From: Cephaloticoccus sp.
GTDB taxonomy: Bacteria; Verrucomicrobiota; Verrucomicrobiia; Opitutales; Opitutaceae
Assembly (NCBI GenBank): GCA_021734075.1
Contig: JAIPJW010000011.1
Span: 1 to 44,305, forward strand
Length of the DNA: 44,305 nt
Direction of reading: 5' to 3'
Within the stretch, counting starts at the first letter, position 1; every line of letters begins with the position of its first letter. The notes beneath the pieces were generated by a model. It did not search any database, was not told where the DNA came from, and worked only from the letters and a program-made list of their open reading frames with translations. The position numbers and the translations under genes were made by a program. Of the stretch, positions 27,120 to 35,884 are shown piece after piece.

Positions 27120-27740
27120 GTGAGTTACTACGTTCCCATTGTTCTCGAAAATACCGGCCGCGGTGAGCGGTCGATGGATATCTATTCCCGACTGCTGAAG
27201 GACCGGATCATATTTTTGGGCACGCCCATTGATGATACCGTGGCCAATCTGGTCATTGCCCAGATGTTTTTCCTGCAGATGGAGGATCCCAAGAAGGATA
27301 TCCAACTTTACATCAATTCACCGGGCGGGGTGGTCACGGGCGGCATGGCCATTTATGACACGATGAATTTTCTGCAATGCGACATCGTGACCTACTGCGT
27401 GGGCATGGCGGCCAGCATGAGCACAGTGCTTCTGTCCGCGGGCACCAAGGGCAAGCGCTTTGCCCTGCCGAACAGCCGGGTGATGATTCATCAGCCTTCC
27501 GGAGGTGCCGGTGGCCAAGCGGCGGACATTACGATTGCCGCCCGGGAAATCATCCGGTGGCGCAAGACCTTGAACGAAATCATTGCCAAACATACGGGCA
27601 AAACGCCCGGTGAAGTGGAGAAGGATTCAGATCGCGATTATTACCTGAGTGCCAAGGAGGCCAAGGAATATGGTCTGGTCGACCATGTCGTTGAATCCAC
27701 CAAGGAAGCTCAGAGTATCGGAGTGCCATCTGCGGCATAA
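27120..27740 (+). CDS. clpP: ATP-dependent Clp protease proteolytic subunit
   Basis: Serine protease that forms two stacked heptameric rings and works with ClpX or ClpA. It has 206 residues. The catalytic triad is visible as Ser99 in GMAASM, His124 in [10 protein letters not shown], and an Asp in [11 protein letters not shown] (about 170-175). [17 protein letters not shown] and [20 protein letters not shown] are family hallmarks; little propeptide is present. The start is GTG at 27120, 13 bases after tig, without a Shine-Dalgarno motif. The clpX gene follows 57 bases later. Confidence 0.97.
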   Translation: MSYYVPIVLENTGRGERSMDIYSRLLKDRIIFLGTPIDDTVANLVIAQMFFLQMEDPKKDIQLYINSPGGVVTGGMAIYDTMNFLQCDIVTYCVGMAASMSTVLLSAGTKGKRFALPNSRVMIHQPSGGAGGQAADITIAAREIIRWRKTLNEIIAKHTGKTPGEVEKDSDRDYYLSAKEAKEYGLVDHVVESTKEAQSIGVPSAA

Positions 27741-27797
27741 ACCTGATGCTGGGGAAAACCACCTCGACAATTCGTGCCTTTGCGGCGTTCATAATCC

Positions 27798-29093
27798 ATG
27801 GCTAAATCGTCCCGTATGACCCTTTGTTCCTTCTGTGGGAAATCGCAGGCAGAGGTCAAAAAGATCATTGCTGGGCCTGGGGTGTATATTTGCGATGCCT
27901 GTGTAAACGTCTGCAAGACGATCATTGACCGCGAAGTGAAGGTTCCGGCGGTGGAGAGCAAGCCGGCTTTCCGGTTGATCAAGCCGTCGGACATTAAAAA
28001 GACGCTCGACGATTACGTCATTGGCCAGGATCACGCCAAAAAGGTCCTCTCCGTGGCCGTTTACAATCATTACAAACGGCTGAATTTCGACTCAACGCAA
28101 CAGGACAAGGACGGCGTTTCGCTTTCCCCGGAGTTCAACGATGTTGAAGTGGAAAAGAGCAATATACTCCTGGCCGGTCCCACCGGCTCAGGGAAGACCC
28201 TGCTGGCGCGTTCCTTGGCCCGGGTGCTTGATGTGCCCTTTGCCATTGCTGATGCCACGACCTTGACAGAAGCCGGCTATGTGGGCGACGACGTGGAAAA
28301 TGTCGTGCTTCGCCTGTTGCAAAATGCCAATTACGACGTGAAACGGGCCGAATGCGGCATCATTTACATCGACGAAATCGACAAGATTGGACGCAAGACC
28401 GAGAACGTGTCCATTACCCGGGATGTTTCGGGTGAGGGCGTGCAGCAAGCATTGCTGAAGATTCTTGAGGGCTCCGTTTGCAATGTTCCGCCCCAAGGTG
28501 GTCGCAAACACCCCAATCAGGAATATGTGCAGGTCAATACGGCCAATATTCTTTTCATCTGTGGCGGTGCCTTTGTCGGTTTGGAGGAAATCGTGCAGCG
28601 CCGGCGGGGACAACGTTCACTGGGTTTTGCCTCTGCAACTGCCCAGGCAGCGGACAATCTCACCCCTGAGCAATTGATGAAGGCCGTGGCTCCGGAGGAC
28701 TTGATCCGTTTCGGGATGATTCCGGAATTTATCGGCCGCTTGCCGGTGATTTCCGTTTTGGATCAACTTTCGATCAAGGATTTGGAAAAGGTGCTGCTGG
28801 GCACGAAGAACGCGATGGTGAAACAATACACCAAGCTGTTTGCCATGGATGGAGTCAGCCTCCGCTTCACCTCCGACGCGGTGCGCGCCATAGCCCGCAA
28901 GGCGATCGAATTGAAAACCGGAGCACGTGCTTTGCGCTCAATCATGGAAAACCTGATACTGGAGGTCATGTATGAGATTCCCCAGCGGGAGGACGTGGCT
29001 GAAGTGGTAATTGATGCCGCGGTGGTTGCCGGACGTCGCCGTCCGAGCTTGCGGCGTAATAGAAAATCCGCCGTCAGTAAAAACGCGGCCTGA
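27798..29093 (+). CDS. clpX: ClpX, ATP-binding unfoldase of ClpXP
   Basis: AAA+ unfoldase that recognises, unfolds and feeds substrates (including SsrA-tagged proteins) into ClpP. It has 431 residues. N-terminal zinc-binding domain with Cys10-x2-Cys13 and Cys32-x2-Cys35; Walker A GPTGSGKT (127-134); pore region [10 protein letters not shown]; Walker [30 protein letters not shown]; sensor and the [10 protein letters not shown] segment typical of ClpX. The C-terminal tail is basic ([13 protein letters not shown]). Together with smpB at 8076 it supports a working tmRNA tagging route. A shared terminator follows 20 bases after the stop. Confidence 0.97.
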   Translation: MAKSSRMTLCSFCGKSQAEVKKIIAGPGVYICDACVNVCKTIIDREVKVPAVESKPAFRLIKPSDIKKTLDDYVIGQDHAKKVLSVAVYNHYKRLNFDSTQQDKDGVSLSPEFNDVEVEKSNILLAGPTGSGKTLLARSLARVLDVPFAIADATTLTEAGYVGDDVENVVLRLLQNANYDVKRAECGIIYIDEIDKIGRKTENVSITRDVSGEGVQQALLKILEGSVCNVPPQGGRKHPNQEYVQVNTANILFICGGAFVGLEEIVQRRRGQRSLGFASATAQAADNLTPEQLMKAVAPEDLIRFGMIPEFIGRLPVISVLDQLSIKDLEKVLLGTKNAMVKQYTKLFAMDGVSLRFTSDAVRAIARKAIELKTGARALRSIMENLILEVMYEIPQREDVAEVVIDAAVVAGRRRPSLRRNRKSAVSKNAA

Positions 29094-29113
29094 TTGGTCT
29101 GGCCGCTGTGCAC

Positions 29114-29142
29114 AAAAAAGCCCCGGTGTTTCCGGGGCTTTT
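29114..29142. terminator. Bidirectional terminator between clpX and the M42 peptidase gene
   Basis: The stem GCCCCGG / CCGGGGC with a 5-base loop (TGTTT) is flanked by AAAAAA on the left and TTTTGTTT on the right, so it can end transcripts in both directions. It lies 20 bases after clpX and 18 bases after the end of the convergent M42 peptidase gene, which is also the end of the minus-strand polysaccharide gene run. Confidence 0.9.
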
Positions 29143-29160
29143 GTTTGGGGCCGGAGAATT

Positions 29161-30228
29161 CTACCAATGGGCGTAATCGCCTTTCGCCAGGTTTTTCGAG
29201 AATTCCACCAAGAGTGCCACCGCATGTTCGACATCCTGCAGATCCACCATTTCGCTCGGGGTGTGCATGTAACGGAGGGGCACGCTGATCAGTCCCGTGG
29301 CCACGCCGCCCCGCGAGAGCTGCAGGGCCCGGGCATCGGTTCCCGTCGCCCGGGGATCGGCTTCTATCTGATAGGGAATGCCGAGGTCATGCGCCGCATG
29401 AACCAATTTTTGGAAGATTTTCGGGTTGATGTTGGCCCCGCGACAGATCATCGGACCTCCACCCAGTTTGAATTCACCATATTTGCGATTGTCACAATCA
29501 GGATGATCGGTCGCATGTCCCACGTCGATGGCCACCGCGAGGTGAGGATTGATCGCAAAGGCTGATGTGGTGGCGCCCCGCACGCCGATTTCCTCCTGGA
29601 CGGTGCCTACACTGACCACCTTGGCCGCAAGGTTGGCCTTGGAGTTGGCGAGTCGAACCAAGGTTTCGCCGACAACATATGCGCCCACCTTGTTGTCAAA
29701 TGCCCGGGCGGTGCCAATGCTACCGTGAATCAATTCAAATTCGTGGTCATAAGTGGCGGCGTCACCGATGGAGACCCGTTGGAGGGCCTCCTGCTTGGAA
29801 CTCGCGCCGATATCGATCCACATTTCATGCCGCTCGGGGACTTTCTTGCGGTCTTCCGCATCCATGAGGTGTATGGCTCGCTTGCCTGTGACTCCCTTGA
29901 TAGGCCCATTGGCCGTTTGGATCACGACACGGCGGCCGGAGATCACAATGCGATCATGGCCCCCGATGAGGTCAAAATACAGGAATCCCTTTTCATTGAT
30001 GTAGGTGATGATCAAGCCGAGTTCATCAAGATGACCGGCCAGCATCAGGACGGGATCGCCGTCCGGATTCAGGGTGGCGATACGATTGCCCAAGGCATCA
30101 TGGGCGTAGGTATCCGCGGCGGGTTTGACGTAGCGGTCAAAGACCGCCTGCGCCTCCGATTCGTAACCGGAGGGTGACCGGGCATGCAGTAGATCTGTCA
30201 GGAAAGAGGGAACGGTAATGTTGGCCAT
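29161..30228 (-). CDS. M42 family metallo-aminopeptidase (FrvX/PepA-like)
   Basis: Cytoplasmic dinuclear-metal aminopeptidase of the tetrahedral TET type, 355 residues. Metal ligands and catalytic residues are in place: GHLDELG (His66, Asp68), AFDNKVGAYV (Asp178), QEEIGVRGA (Glu212-Glu213) and AVAIDVGHA (Asp235), with a C-terminal His in RYMHTPSEM. The opening LTDLLHARSPSGYESEAQAV is the family start. It probably trims peptides released by other proteases. It lies 41 bases downstream of the FkbM gene and may be the last gene of the polysaccharide transcript or have its own promoter. Confidence 0.93.
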   Translation of the reverse strand: MANITVPSFLTDLLHARSPSGYESEAQAVFDRYVKPAADTYAHDALGNRIATLNPDGDPVLMLAGHLDELGLIITYINEKGFLYFDLIGGHDRIVISGRRVVIQTANGPIKGVTGKRAIHLMDAEDRKKVPERHEMWIDIGASSKQEALQRVSIGDAATYDHEFELIHGSIGTARAFDNKVGAYVVGETLVRLANSKANLAAKVVSVGTVQEEIGVRGATTSAFAINPHLAVAIDVGHATDHPDCDNRKYGEFKLGGGPMICRGANINPKIFQKLVHAAHDLGIPYQIEADPRATGTDARALQLSRGGVATGLISVPLRYMHTPSEMVDLQDVEHAVALLVEFSKNLAKGDYAHW

Positions 30229-30269
30229 GATTGGGAAAGAGAAAGGAATGACTTGGGATTACTCGATGA

Positions 30270-31025
30270 TCATTTGCTTGGATCAAAAATGTAGTCAAAA
30301 CCACTGGTTGGAAAGGGTGGAGCTTTATTGCTTACCGGTGAGACACGGTAGTTGAGTGGCTTCAGGATATTGAGAATGCCATCCACTTCGTTTTGGCTGT
30401 GAAACCCGATCAGCAAACTGGGCCGAGCTTGAGACAGGGATTTGATTGCACCCGCAAGTGCGATGGCCCCGTGTCCTTCAACGTCCACTTTGATAAAATC
30501 AGGCAGGTGTATTAAACCATTTTCAACCATGTCATCCAATCTGGCAGCAGTGACTTCCATCGTCGGGATGGATTCATTCCAAGTTTCTCCTTCGTAGGCC
30601 AAGTGTGAAGTTGTGGTCTCCAGTCCTTCATACAGGAAAAAACGCTGCAGGCCTGCCACATTACTGACCGCACAGGGGAAGGCGGATAAATTGTTCAGTT
30701 TATTGCGCCGCACGTGCAATTGCAGACGCGCAAATGACAGCGGATTTGGCTCAAAGGCGGCCACGGATCCTGATGGTCCTACACGGCGGGCCAGCCCGAT
30801 GGCATAGAGTCCGTAGTGACTGCCGAGATCCCAAACGTGCTTGCCGGTCCAGTCGGGAAAGAATTGCAGCATTCTGTCCTGTATCTCGGGTTCATGCGTT
30901 CCCCGCCAATAGGCAGTCCAAGGGAAAAAGCTCCAACGCGCTCCCTGGGATATTCCGCTGCGCACCGTTACCGGTAGATGTGCAATGGGCGGCCAGCATA
31001 AGATGCGGCGAAGCAGATTTGGCAC
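30270..31025 (-). CDS. FkbM-type SAM-dependent methyltransferase
   Basis: Predicted O-methyltransferase that decorates a sugar or polyketide-like hydroxyl; in polysaccharide clusters FkbM enzymes commonly methylate glycan residues. It has 251 residues from a GTG at 31025, which lies 2 bases after the stop of the upstream flavoprotein gene. The frame is open further upstream but only inside that gene. Visible: SAM site VWDLGSHYGLYAIGLARRVG, FEPNPLSFARLQLHVRRN, AVSNVAG and the FkbM signature LPDFIKVDVEGHG with LIGFHSQNEVDG. The first 45 residues are variable. Confidence 0.85.
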   Translation of the reverse strand: MPNLLRRILCWPPIAHLPVTVRSGISQGARWSFFPWTAYWRGTHEPEIQDRMLQFFPDWTGKHVWDLGSHYGLYAIGLARRVGPSGSVAAFEPNPLSFARLQLHVRRNKLNNLSAFPCAVSNVAGLQRFFLYEGLETTTSHLAYEGETWNESIPTMEVTAARLDDMVENGLIHLPDFIKVDVEGHGAIALAGAIKSLSQARPSLLIGFHSQNEVDGILNILKPLNYRVSPVSNKAPPFPTSGFDYIFDPSK

Positions 31026-31027
31026 GT

Positions 31028-32413
31028 TCAGCTTTTGATTTTTTCCGCAATTTCTTCCAGCGGATAGGTAATAATCTCTGAAAGAGTGGGGTGATACCAA
31101 GGCGCGCGCAGCAGGTCGAATACCGTGGCACGCATCGCGAGTGGACCGGTGAAACAATGAATAAGCTCACCGGCATCCTTTCCCACAATTTCCGCGCCCA
31201 AGATGCGCCCGCGCTTGGGCTCGGCCAGGACCTTCACGTAGCCGTAATTGGCCTCCATGAGGATTGATTTGCCATGGTCATTGAAGGGATATGAAGCCGT
31301 GATAAATTCGACTCCCGATGAGGACAGCTCGGCTTCCAAGCGACCGATGGTGGCGAGTTGTGGATCGGTGAAGACGACATTGAGGAGCAGATTGTAGTCG
31401 ACGGGTTTTAATCTGGGCCTTCTTGCCGCGTGGCGGGCGGCCAATTCGCCCTGTTGAATGGCTACGTGCACGATTTCATGCGGACCTGAACAATCACCCG
31501 CGGCATAGATGTGGGGCACATTGGTCTGTTGCCAACGATTGATCAAAATTTGGCCATCAGGGCGTGATTTCACTCCTGCAAGCTCCAACGCAAGGTTTTG
31601 GGTGTTGGGGGTTCGACCCAAGGCATTGAGGCAGTGTGCGGCTCGTTTCGTCATGAGTTTGCCGTCATGAATGAAACTGACCATAAATCCCGAGCGATCA
31701 TGTGACACCGTTTGCAGGTTGGTGCCGGCAAACAGTTCAATGCCTTCATTGACGAAGGCTTGTTGAATGACGGATGATGCCTCCGGGGAATGATCGCGCA
31801 GGATATTGGGGCTGCGTTGGATCAGTGTGACCTTGGAACCGATGCGATTCAGGAATTGAGCCAATTCACAAGCGACGATGCCACCGCCCAAGACGATCAC
31901 ACTTTTAGGCAGGAAATCCAGATCGAGCACGTCATCACTGGTCCAGCATTTTGCCTCCGCCAAGCCCGGCACAGGCGGAGTGCTGACTTTCGAGCCGGTG
32001 CCGATGAGAAAATGTCGCGCGCGCAGCTTTTCACCATTGGTGAGTTCGACCGTATGGGAATCGAGAAAGCGGGCTTGATGCGGGATCAAATCAAATTTGC
32101 CCGACTTGAGTTGTTTGCGGCGATGGGAAGCGAAATCCTCAATGATTCTGAGTTTACGCGCATGCACGGCTTTCATATCAGCTGCTGCTTTGGGTATCTT
32201 GAGGCCGAAACGATCAGCGTGTTTAGCGTGATGCAGAGTGTCCGCAATGTAGAGCAGGGTCTTGGAAGGCATGCAGCCCCGCAGAATACAGAGCCCGCCC
32301 AATTTTCTGGCCCCGTCGATCACGGCGGTTTTCAGTCCTGTTTCGGTGGCAACCCTTGCGGCATTAAAACCAGCCGAACCACCTCCGATCACGGCGAAAT
32401 CATATTCATGCAT
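31028..32413 (-). CDS. Pyridine nucleotide-disulfide oxidoreductase (Lpd/MerA-like flavoprotein)
   Basis: FAD- and NAD(P)H-dependent enzyme of the dihydrolipoamide dehydrogenase family, 461 residues. FAD site IGGGSAGFNAARVA; redox pair GGLCILRGCMPSKTLL (Cys-x4-Cys); NAD(P) site LGGGIVACELAQFL; YAAGDCSGP; C-terminal WYHPTLSEI with the His-Pro-Thr of active disulfide reductases. It lacks the N-terminal metal-binding domain and the C-terminal Cys pair of mercuric reductase, so it is probably not MerA. It is clearly distinct from the lpdA at 4852. It sits inside the polysaccharide run, 2 bases before FkbM; its substrate is unknown. Confidence 0.88.
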   Translation of the reverse strand: MHEYDFAVIGGGSAGFNAARVATETGLKTAVIDGARKLGGLCILRGCMPSKTLLYIADTLHHAKHADRFGLKIPKAAADMKAVHARKLRIIEDFASHRRKQLKSGKFDLIPHQARFLDSHTVELTNGEKLRARHFLIGTGSKVSTPPVPGLAEAKCWTSDDVLDLDFLPKSVIVLGGGIVACELAQFLNRIGSKVTLIQRSPNILRDHSPEASSVIQQAFVNEGIELFAGTNLQTVSHDRSGFMVSFIHDGKLMTKRAAHCLNALGRTPNTQNLALELAGVKSRPDGQILINRWQQTNVPHIYAAGDCSGPHEIVHVAIQQGELAARHAARRPRLKPVDYNLLLNVVFTDPQLATIGRLEAELSSSGVEFITASYPFNDHGKSILMEANYGYVKVLAEPKRGRILGAEIVGKDAGELIHCFTGPLAMRATVFDLLRAPWYHPTLSEIITYPLEEIAEKIKS

Positions 32414-32454
32414 AAGTAAGTTTTACTAAGTCCCGTTGAGAAATTTCTTCCGAC

Positions 32455-33834
32455 TCAACGACCTTTCCCGAATAACATGATGTGAATCGTCTTCAACACG
32501 ATGGCGGCATCGAGCAGGAAGGAAAAATGGCGGATGTAGTAGAGGTCGTATTCGAGTTTTCTAATGGTGTCCTCCAAGTTGGCCCCGTAGGGATAATTTA
32601 CTTGGGCCCACCCCGTAATGCCTGGTTTGACGAGATGACGGAAATGGTAGCAGTGAATTTCTGCCTCGTATTGGTCGACGAGCACATCCCATTCAGCCCG
32701 GGGCCCGATCAAACTCATTTCACCGATCAATACGTTCCACAATTGGGGGAGTTCATCCAGACGGGTCAGGCGTAGTAAGCTACCAATCCTGGTGATCCGT
32801 TTGTCACCTGGCTGCGTATATTTGTCTCCACCTGTTCCGCCCTGGCGCATGGTGCGCAACTTTATGATACGGAAGGGCACTCGATTCCGGCCAATGCGGT
32901 TTTGTCGGAAAAATACGGGACCGCGATCTTCCAGCCAGATGAGCATGGCGCAGGGCAAAATCAACGGAACAGCCAGGATAAGTCCCAAACTGGAAAGCAT
33001 GATGTCGCTGAGGCGTTTTACCCGCTCGAACACCGGTTCACGGGCAATGGGGAAGCCTTCCTGAAACAACCAAGTATGGTTGAGACGATAGATGGGGATT
33101 TTTCGCCAATAGACCTGGTGAAACAGCTCCAGGGTATAGGTGGGAACACCTTGGAAATACAAAAGCATGAGGCGGCGTGATATGTCATCAGGCAAATCCC
33201 GGCTGGATTCCCGGAGCACGATGGAATCAACGGCCATATTCCCCGTTTCGATTTCCTGGAGCACAGCTTCCAAGGGTTGGATTTTGATGTCGATCGTCGA
33301 GGTCAAGGGTGGGGCGGATGAGCTTGCCTCCTTTAACGCGACGGTGTGCACCACCGGTTGTTGCATCCCGATGGCATTGCATTCCAACTGAAAAGCCTGA
33401 CAGCTGACTGGATCTCCCACAAAAATGATACTGCGGACGCCACGTGCCTGCAGGAGCTTGGCAAAAGCTACCCGGCGGTAGGACAGGGTGACGGGTATTA
33501 GAACAATGAAGGAAATCAAGATTACGCTTCGACTGGACTGCAGTTCGTAACCTGCCGGAACAAACACGAAGGTAAGCAATAAAATGAATATGAGGGCGGT
33601 TAGGAGTCCGATGGCATGCTGGCTGGTATAATCCAGACTCATCATGTCGGTGCGTGCTTTATAGCCGTCCACCAGGTAAATCGCAATTACACTGGCCGCC
33701 AACGGCCAGAGTAATGGCAACAGCACCGGAGCGTTGATCAAGGCCCGTAAATACAGTGCCAGATTGAAACAGACGAGCACGGCAACGGTGTCCAACACAA
33801 GGAGCCCAACAGTGCTTTTACGGATTACGGCCAT
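32455..33834 (-). CDS. Polyprenyl-phosphate sugar-1-phosphate transferase (WbaP/EpsE-type priming enzyme)
   Basis: Starts surface-polysaccharide repeat synthesis by moving a sugar-1-phosphate from a UDP-sugar to undecaprenyl phosphate. It has 459 residues: N-terminal hydrophobic part with about four TM helices (residues 10-130), a soluble NAD-like region (RSIIFVGDPVSC), another TM around 275-300, and the catalytic C-terminal domain. Motifs: KRLSDIMLSSLGLILAVP, GPVFFRQNRIGRNRVPF and IIKLRTM, then RLDELPQLWNVLIGEMSLIG with the catalytic Asp-Glu, and KPGITGWAQVNYPYG. This is the committed first step of the cluster. It begins 3 bases downstream of the stop at 33838. Confidence 0.94.
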   Translation of the reverse strand: MAVIRKSTVGLLVLDTVAVLVCFNLALYLRALINAPVLLPLLWPLAASVIAIYLVDGYKARTDMMSLDYTSQHAIGLLTALIFILLLTFVFVPAGYELQSSRSVILISFIVLIPVTLSYRRVAFAKLLQARGVRSIIFVGDPVSCQAFQLECNAIGMQQPVVHTVALKEASSSAPPLTSTIDIKIQPLEAVLQEIETGNMAVDSIVLRESSRDLPDDISRRLMLLYFQGVPTYTLELFHQVYWRKIPIYRLNHTWLFQEGFPIAREPVFERVKRLSDIMLSSLGLILAVPLILPCAMLIWLEDRGPVFFRQNRIGRNRVPFRIIKLRTMRQGGTGGDKYTQPGDKRITRIGSLLRLTRLDELPQLWNVLIGEMSLIGPRAEWDVLVDQYEAEIHCYHFRHLVKPGITGWAQVNYPYGANLEDTIRKLEYDLYYIRHFSFLLDAAIVLKTIHIMLFGKGR

Positions 33835-33837
33835 CGA

Positions 33838-35079
33838 TTAGCGGTGAGATTGTGACATGGGTTGGGGGACGGCAAGGTCCTCTTCGGTGCCAATTAAGAT
33901 CAGCCAACTTTGCAATGCGTGTGGCAGATTGTTGTTTTGCGCAAACGCCCCCGCCGCTTGGCACAGCCGGCGATGATCTTCCGGATCGTCCCGTAAGTGG
34001 ATCAACGCTGCGCCAATCTCGTGGATCTGATCCGGTTCAAAACTATAACCAAGGTTTTCCTTCCGGACCAAGTCGGCCAGTTCGGAAGTCAATGGTCCGA
34101 TAAAAATGGTGGGCTTCCCCTCGGCCACGATACCATACAGTTTGCTGGGGAAAACGTATCTTTCGCAGTTTTGCCTCAGGGTCACAAAATGAACGTCACC
34201 CTGCGCCAAGGTGACCGCCAGTTGTTCCCGTGGTTGGGGTGGAAAGAAATGCACATTGGTCAGATTTCGCTGCCGCACGAAAGTCCGTAATGCTGCCAAT
34301 TGGACTCCTTGGCCGACAAATACAAAGGCGATGTCCTTTTCGTGTTTCAGCAAGGCGGCGGTTTCAATTATTGGCTGGAGATCATGGACTCGTCCGAGAT
34401 TGCCCGAATACAATGCCACAAACTTTCCTACGAGGCTCCAATCATGCTTGCGTAGGTCTATTTCCTGCGCCGACGGGGACTTGAGTCCGGAGGGGGCCCA
34501 GTTTGGGATTATTTTCATTCTGGCTTCAGGAACACCGGCCGTTGCGACCACCTTGGCCATATCTGTGCCGAGCGTCACGCAGCAGCTTGCTTTGCGCCAC
34601 GACCAATTACGCAAAGGTTTTAGACAAGCCAGCCAGCGGTGTCCGGTCAGCTCGATGGCTATTTCAGGATAGATATCCTGGATCCAGTGGATGAACCGGG
34701 CGCGCCGGAGCGCAACCAGTGGCCAACCCAAGGCTCCCAACAGCGGTGGGTCGGTCATGAATACCACCGTATCTGCACGACGAGTGACCCGGAACATGCG
34801 CCACAAGGCACCGAACATGAAACTGGTGAAATCCAACACCCTAGAAATTGAATTGGCTTTACCCAAGTGACTGCTGCCCACTCGGAGGATAGTTACACCG
34901 TGATGCTGCTCGGTTGCAGGTCTATCCTCACGCTGTGGTTTGCTCGTGATTACGAGCACTTCGAGGTTATGCGCAGCCAGTTGTTCGGCCAGATCAGTGA
35001 GCAGTTGGCTGGTGGCAGGTTCGTCGGGCCAATAAAAGCGATTGATGAAAATAACCCGGGACATTTCAGTTTGCGTCAT
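33838..35079 (-). CDS. Glycosyltransferase family 4 (WbuB-like)
   Basis: Predicted GT-B glycosyltransferase of 413 residues, similar in outline to WbuB-type GlcNAc/FucNAc transferases. N-terminus VIFINRFYWPDEPATSQLLT; middle VFMTDPPLLGALGWPLV and HWIQDIYPEIAIEL; C-terminal donor-binding half with ALYSGNLGRVHDLQ and ERYVFPSKLYGIVAEGKPT. I choose the ATG at 35079 because GAGGGG lies 6 bases upstream, the only convincing Shine-Dalgarno motif seen in the window; it overlaps the GT2 gene by 14 bases. An ATG at 35064 is the alternative. Acceptor and sugar are not known. Confidence 0.88.
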   Translation of the reverse strand: MTQTEMSRVIFINRFYWPDEPATSQLLTDLAEQLAAHNLEVLVITSKPQREDRPATEQHHGVTILRVGSSHLGKANSISRVLDFTSFMFGALWRMFRVTRRADTVVFMTDPPLLGALGWPLVALRRARFIHWIQDIYPEIAIELTGHRWLACLKPLRNWSWRKASCCVTLGTDMAKVVATAGVPEARMKIIPNWAPSGLKSPSAQEIDLRKHDWSLVGKFVALYSGNLGRVHDLQPIIETAALLKHEKDIAFVFVGQGVQLAALRTFVRQRNLTNVHFFPPQPREQLAVTLAQGDVHFVTLRQNCERYVFPSKLYGIVAEGKPTIFIGPLTSELADLVRKENLGYSFEPDQIHEIGAALIHLRDDPEDHRRLCQAAGAFAQNNNLPHALQSWLILIGTEEDLAVPQPMSQSHR

Positions 35080-35881
35080 TCTTGTCCCCTCGACTCGCTT
35101 CGTCCACAAATTGTTCATAGCGTCGCAACAAGAGGCAGTAATGATAACCGGCAATGCCATCCAGGAAGCCTCTGCGGAGCACGTATTGGTAGATGAAACG
35201 CAGGCTGGGCCTGAAGGGGAGATCGTAGCTTACCTGTTTTAGTGCCCGTCGACGCTCGAGGGAATCACCAGTGAAAAGTTGCCACCATGGGCCGCGACTA
35301 CGGTTCGCCTTGTGCTGCTTGGCTTCCAATTTGGCGTAGCGACGGTGCTTGGCCAGCCACTCATCTTCTCCGTCGGAGGAAAGATCATGCAGATAATTGC
35401 CACGCAAATGACGCAGTTTCATTTCCGGCGCCTCACGTTGTCCATGACCCACCTGAATGAACTGAAATTGCGGGGCTTTGACCAAGCGGGCCTGATAAGC
35501 GGGATAATCTGTGCAGTGTGGAATCCACTTCCCCTCAAATATCATTTTCGGCGCAATCCAATAGCCATCGATATCCGTGCACTTGTTGTTGGTTGCCTCT
35601 GCGCATTCCGACCATAATTCCGGGGTCATTTGTTCATCGGCATCCAGATGAAACACCCAAGTGTGATGAAATTGAATATGGTTCTGGGCGAAATTCCGTT
35701 GCTGGGCAAAATCCTTGAATGGATTTGTGATAACCCGTGCACCGGCCGCGAGGGCTATTTCCACCGTGCGGTCCGTGGAGCCGGAATCCAGCACGACAAT
35801 GTCATCGCATGCCTGAACTGACGCAAGACAGGCCGGCAGGTCGCGCTCTTCGTTCAATGTCAGGATTACGACGGAAAACAT
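35066..35881 (-). CDS. Glycosyltransferase family 2 (WaaE/KdtX-like)
   Basis: GT-A fold, inverting glycosyltransferase of 271 residues. Visible: FSVVILTLNEERDLPACLAS at the N-terminus, VLDSGSTDRTVEIA for nucleotide binding, the segment QQRNFAQ, and the divalent-metal motif HLDADEQ (Asp-x-Asp). The arrangement, including the NFA and LDADE segments, resembles the WaaE/KdtX group that adds a glucose-like sugar to LPS cores, but specificity cannot be fixed. Basic C-terminal region. It lies 3 bases downstream of the O-antigen-ligase-like gene. Confidence 0.9.
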   Translation of the reverse strand: MFSVVILTLNEERDLPACLASVQACDDIVVLDSGSTDRTVEIALAAGARVITNPFKDFAQQRNFAQNHIQFHHTWVFHLDADEQMTPELWSECAEATNNKCTDIDGYWIAPKMIFEGKWIPHCTDYPAYQARLVKAPQFQFIQVGHGQREAPEMKLRHLRGNYLHDLSSDGEDEWLAKHRRYAKLEAKQHKANRSRGPWWQLFTGDSLERRRALKQVSYDLPFRPSLRFIYQYVLRRGFLDGIAGYHYCLLLRRYEQFVDEASRGDKNDAN

Positions 35882-35884
35882 TGT

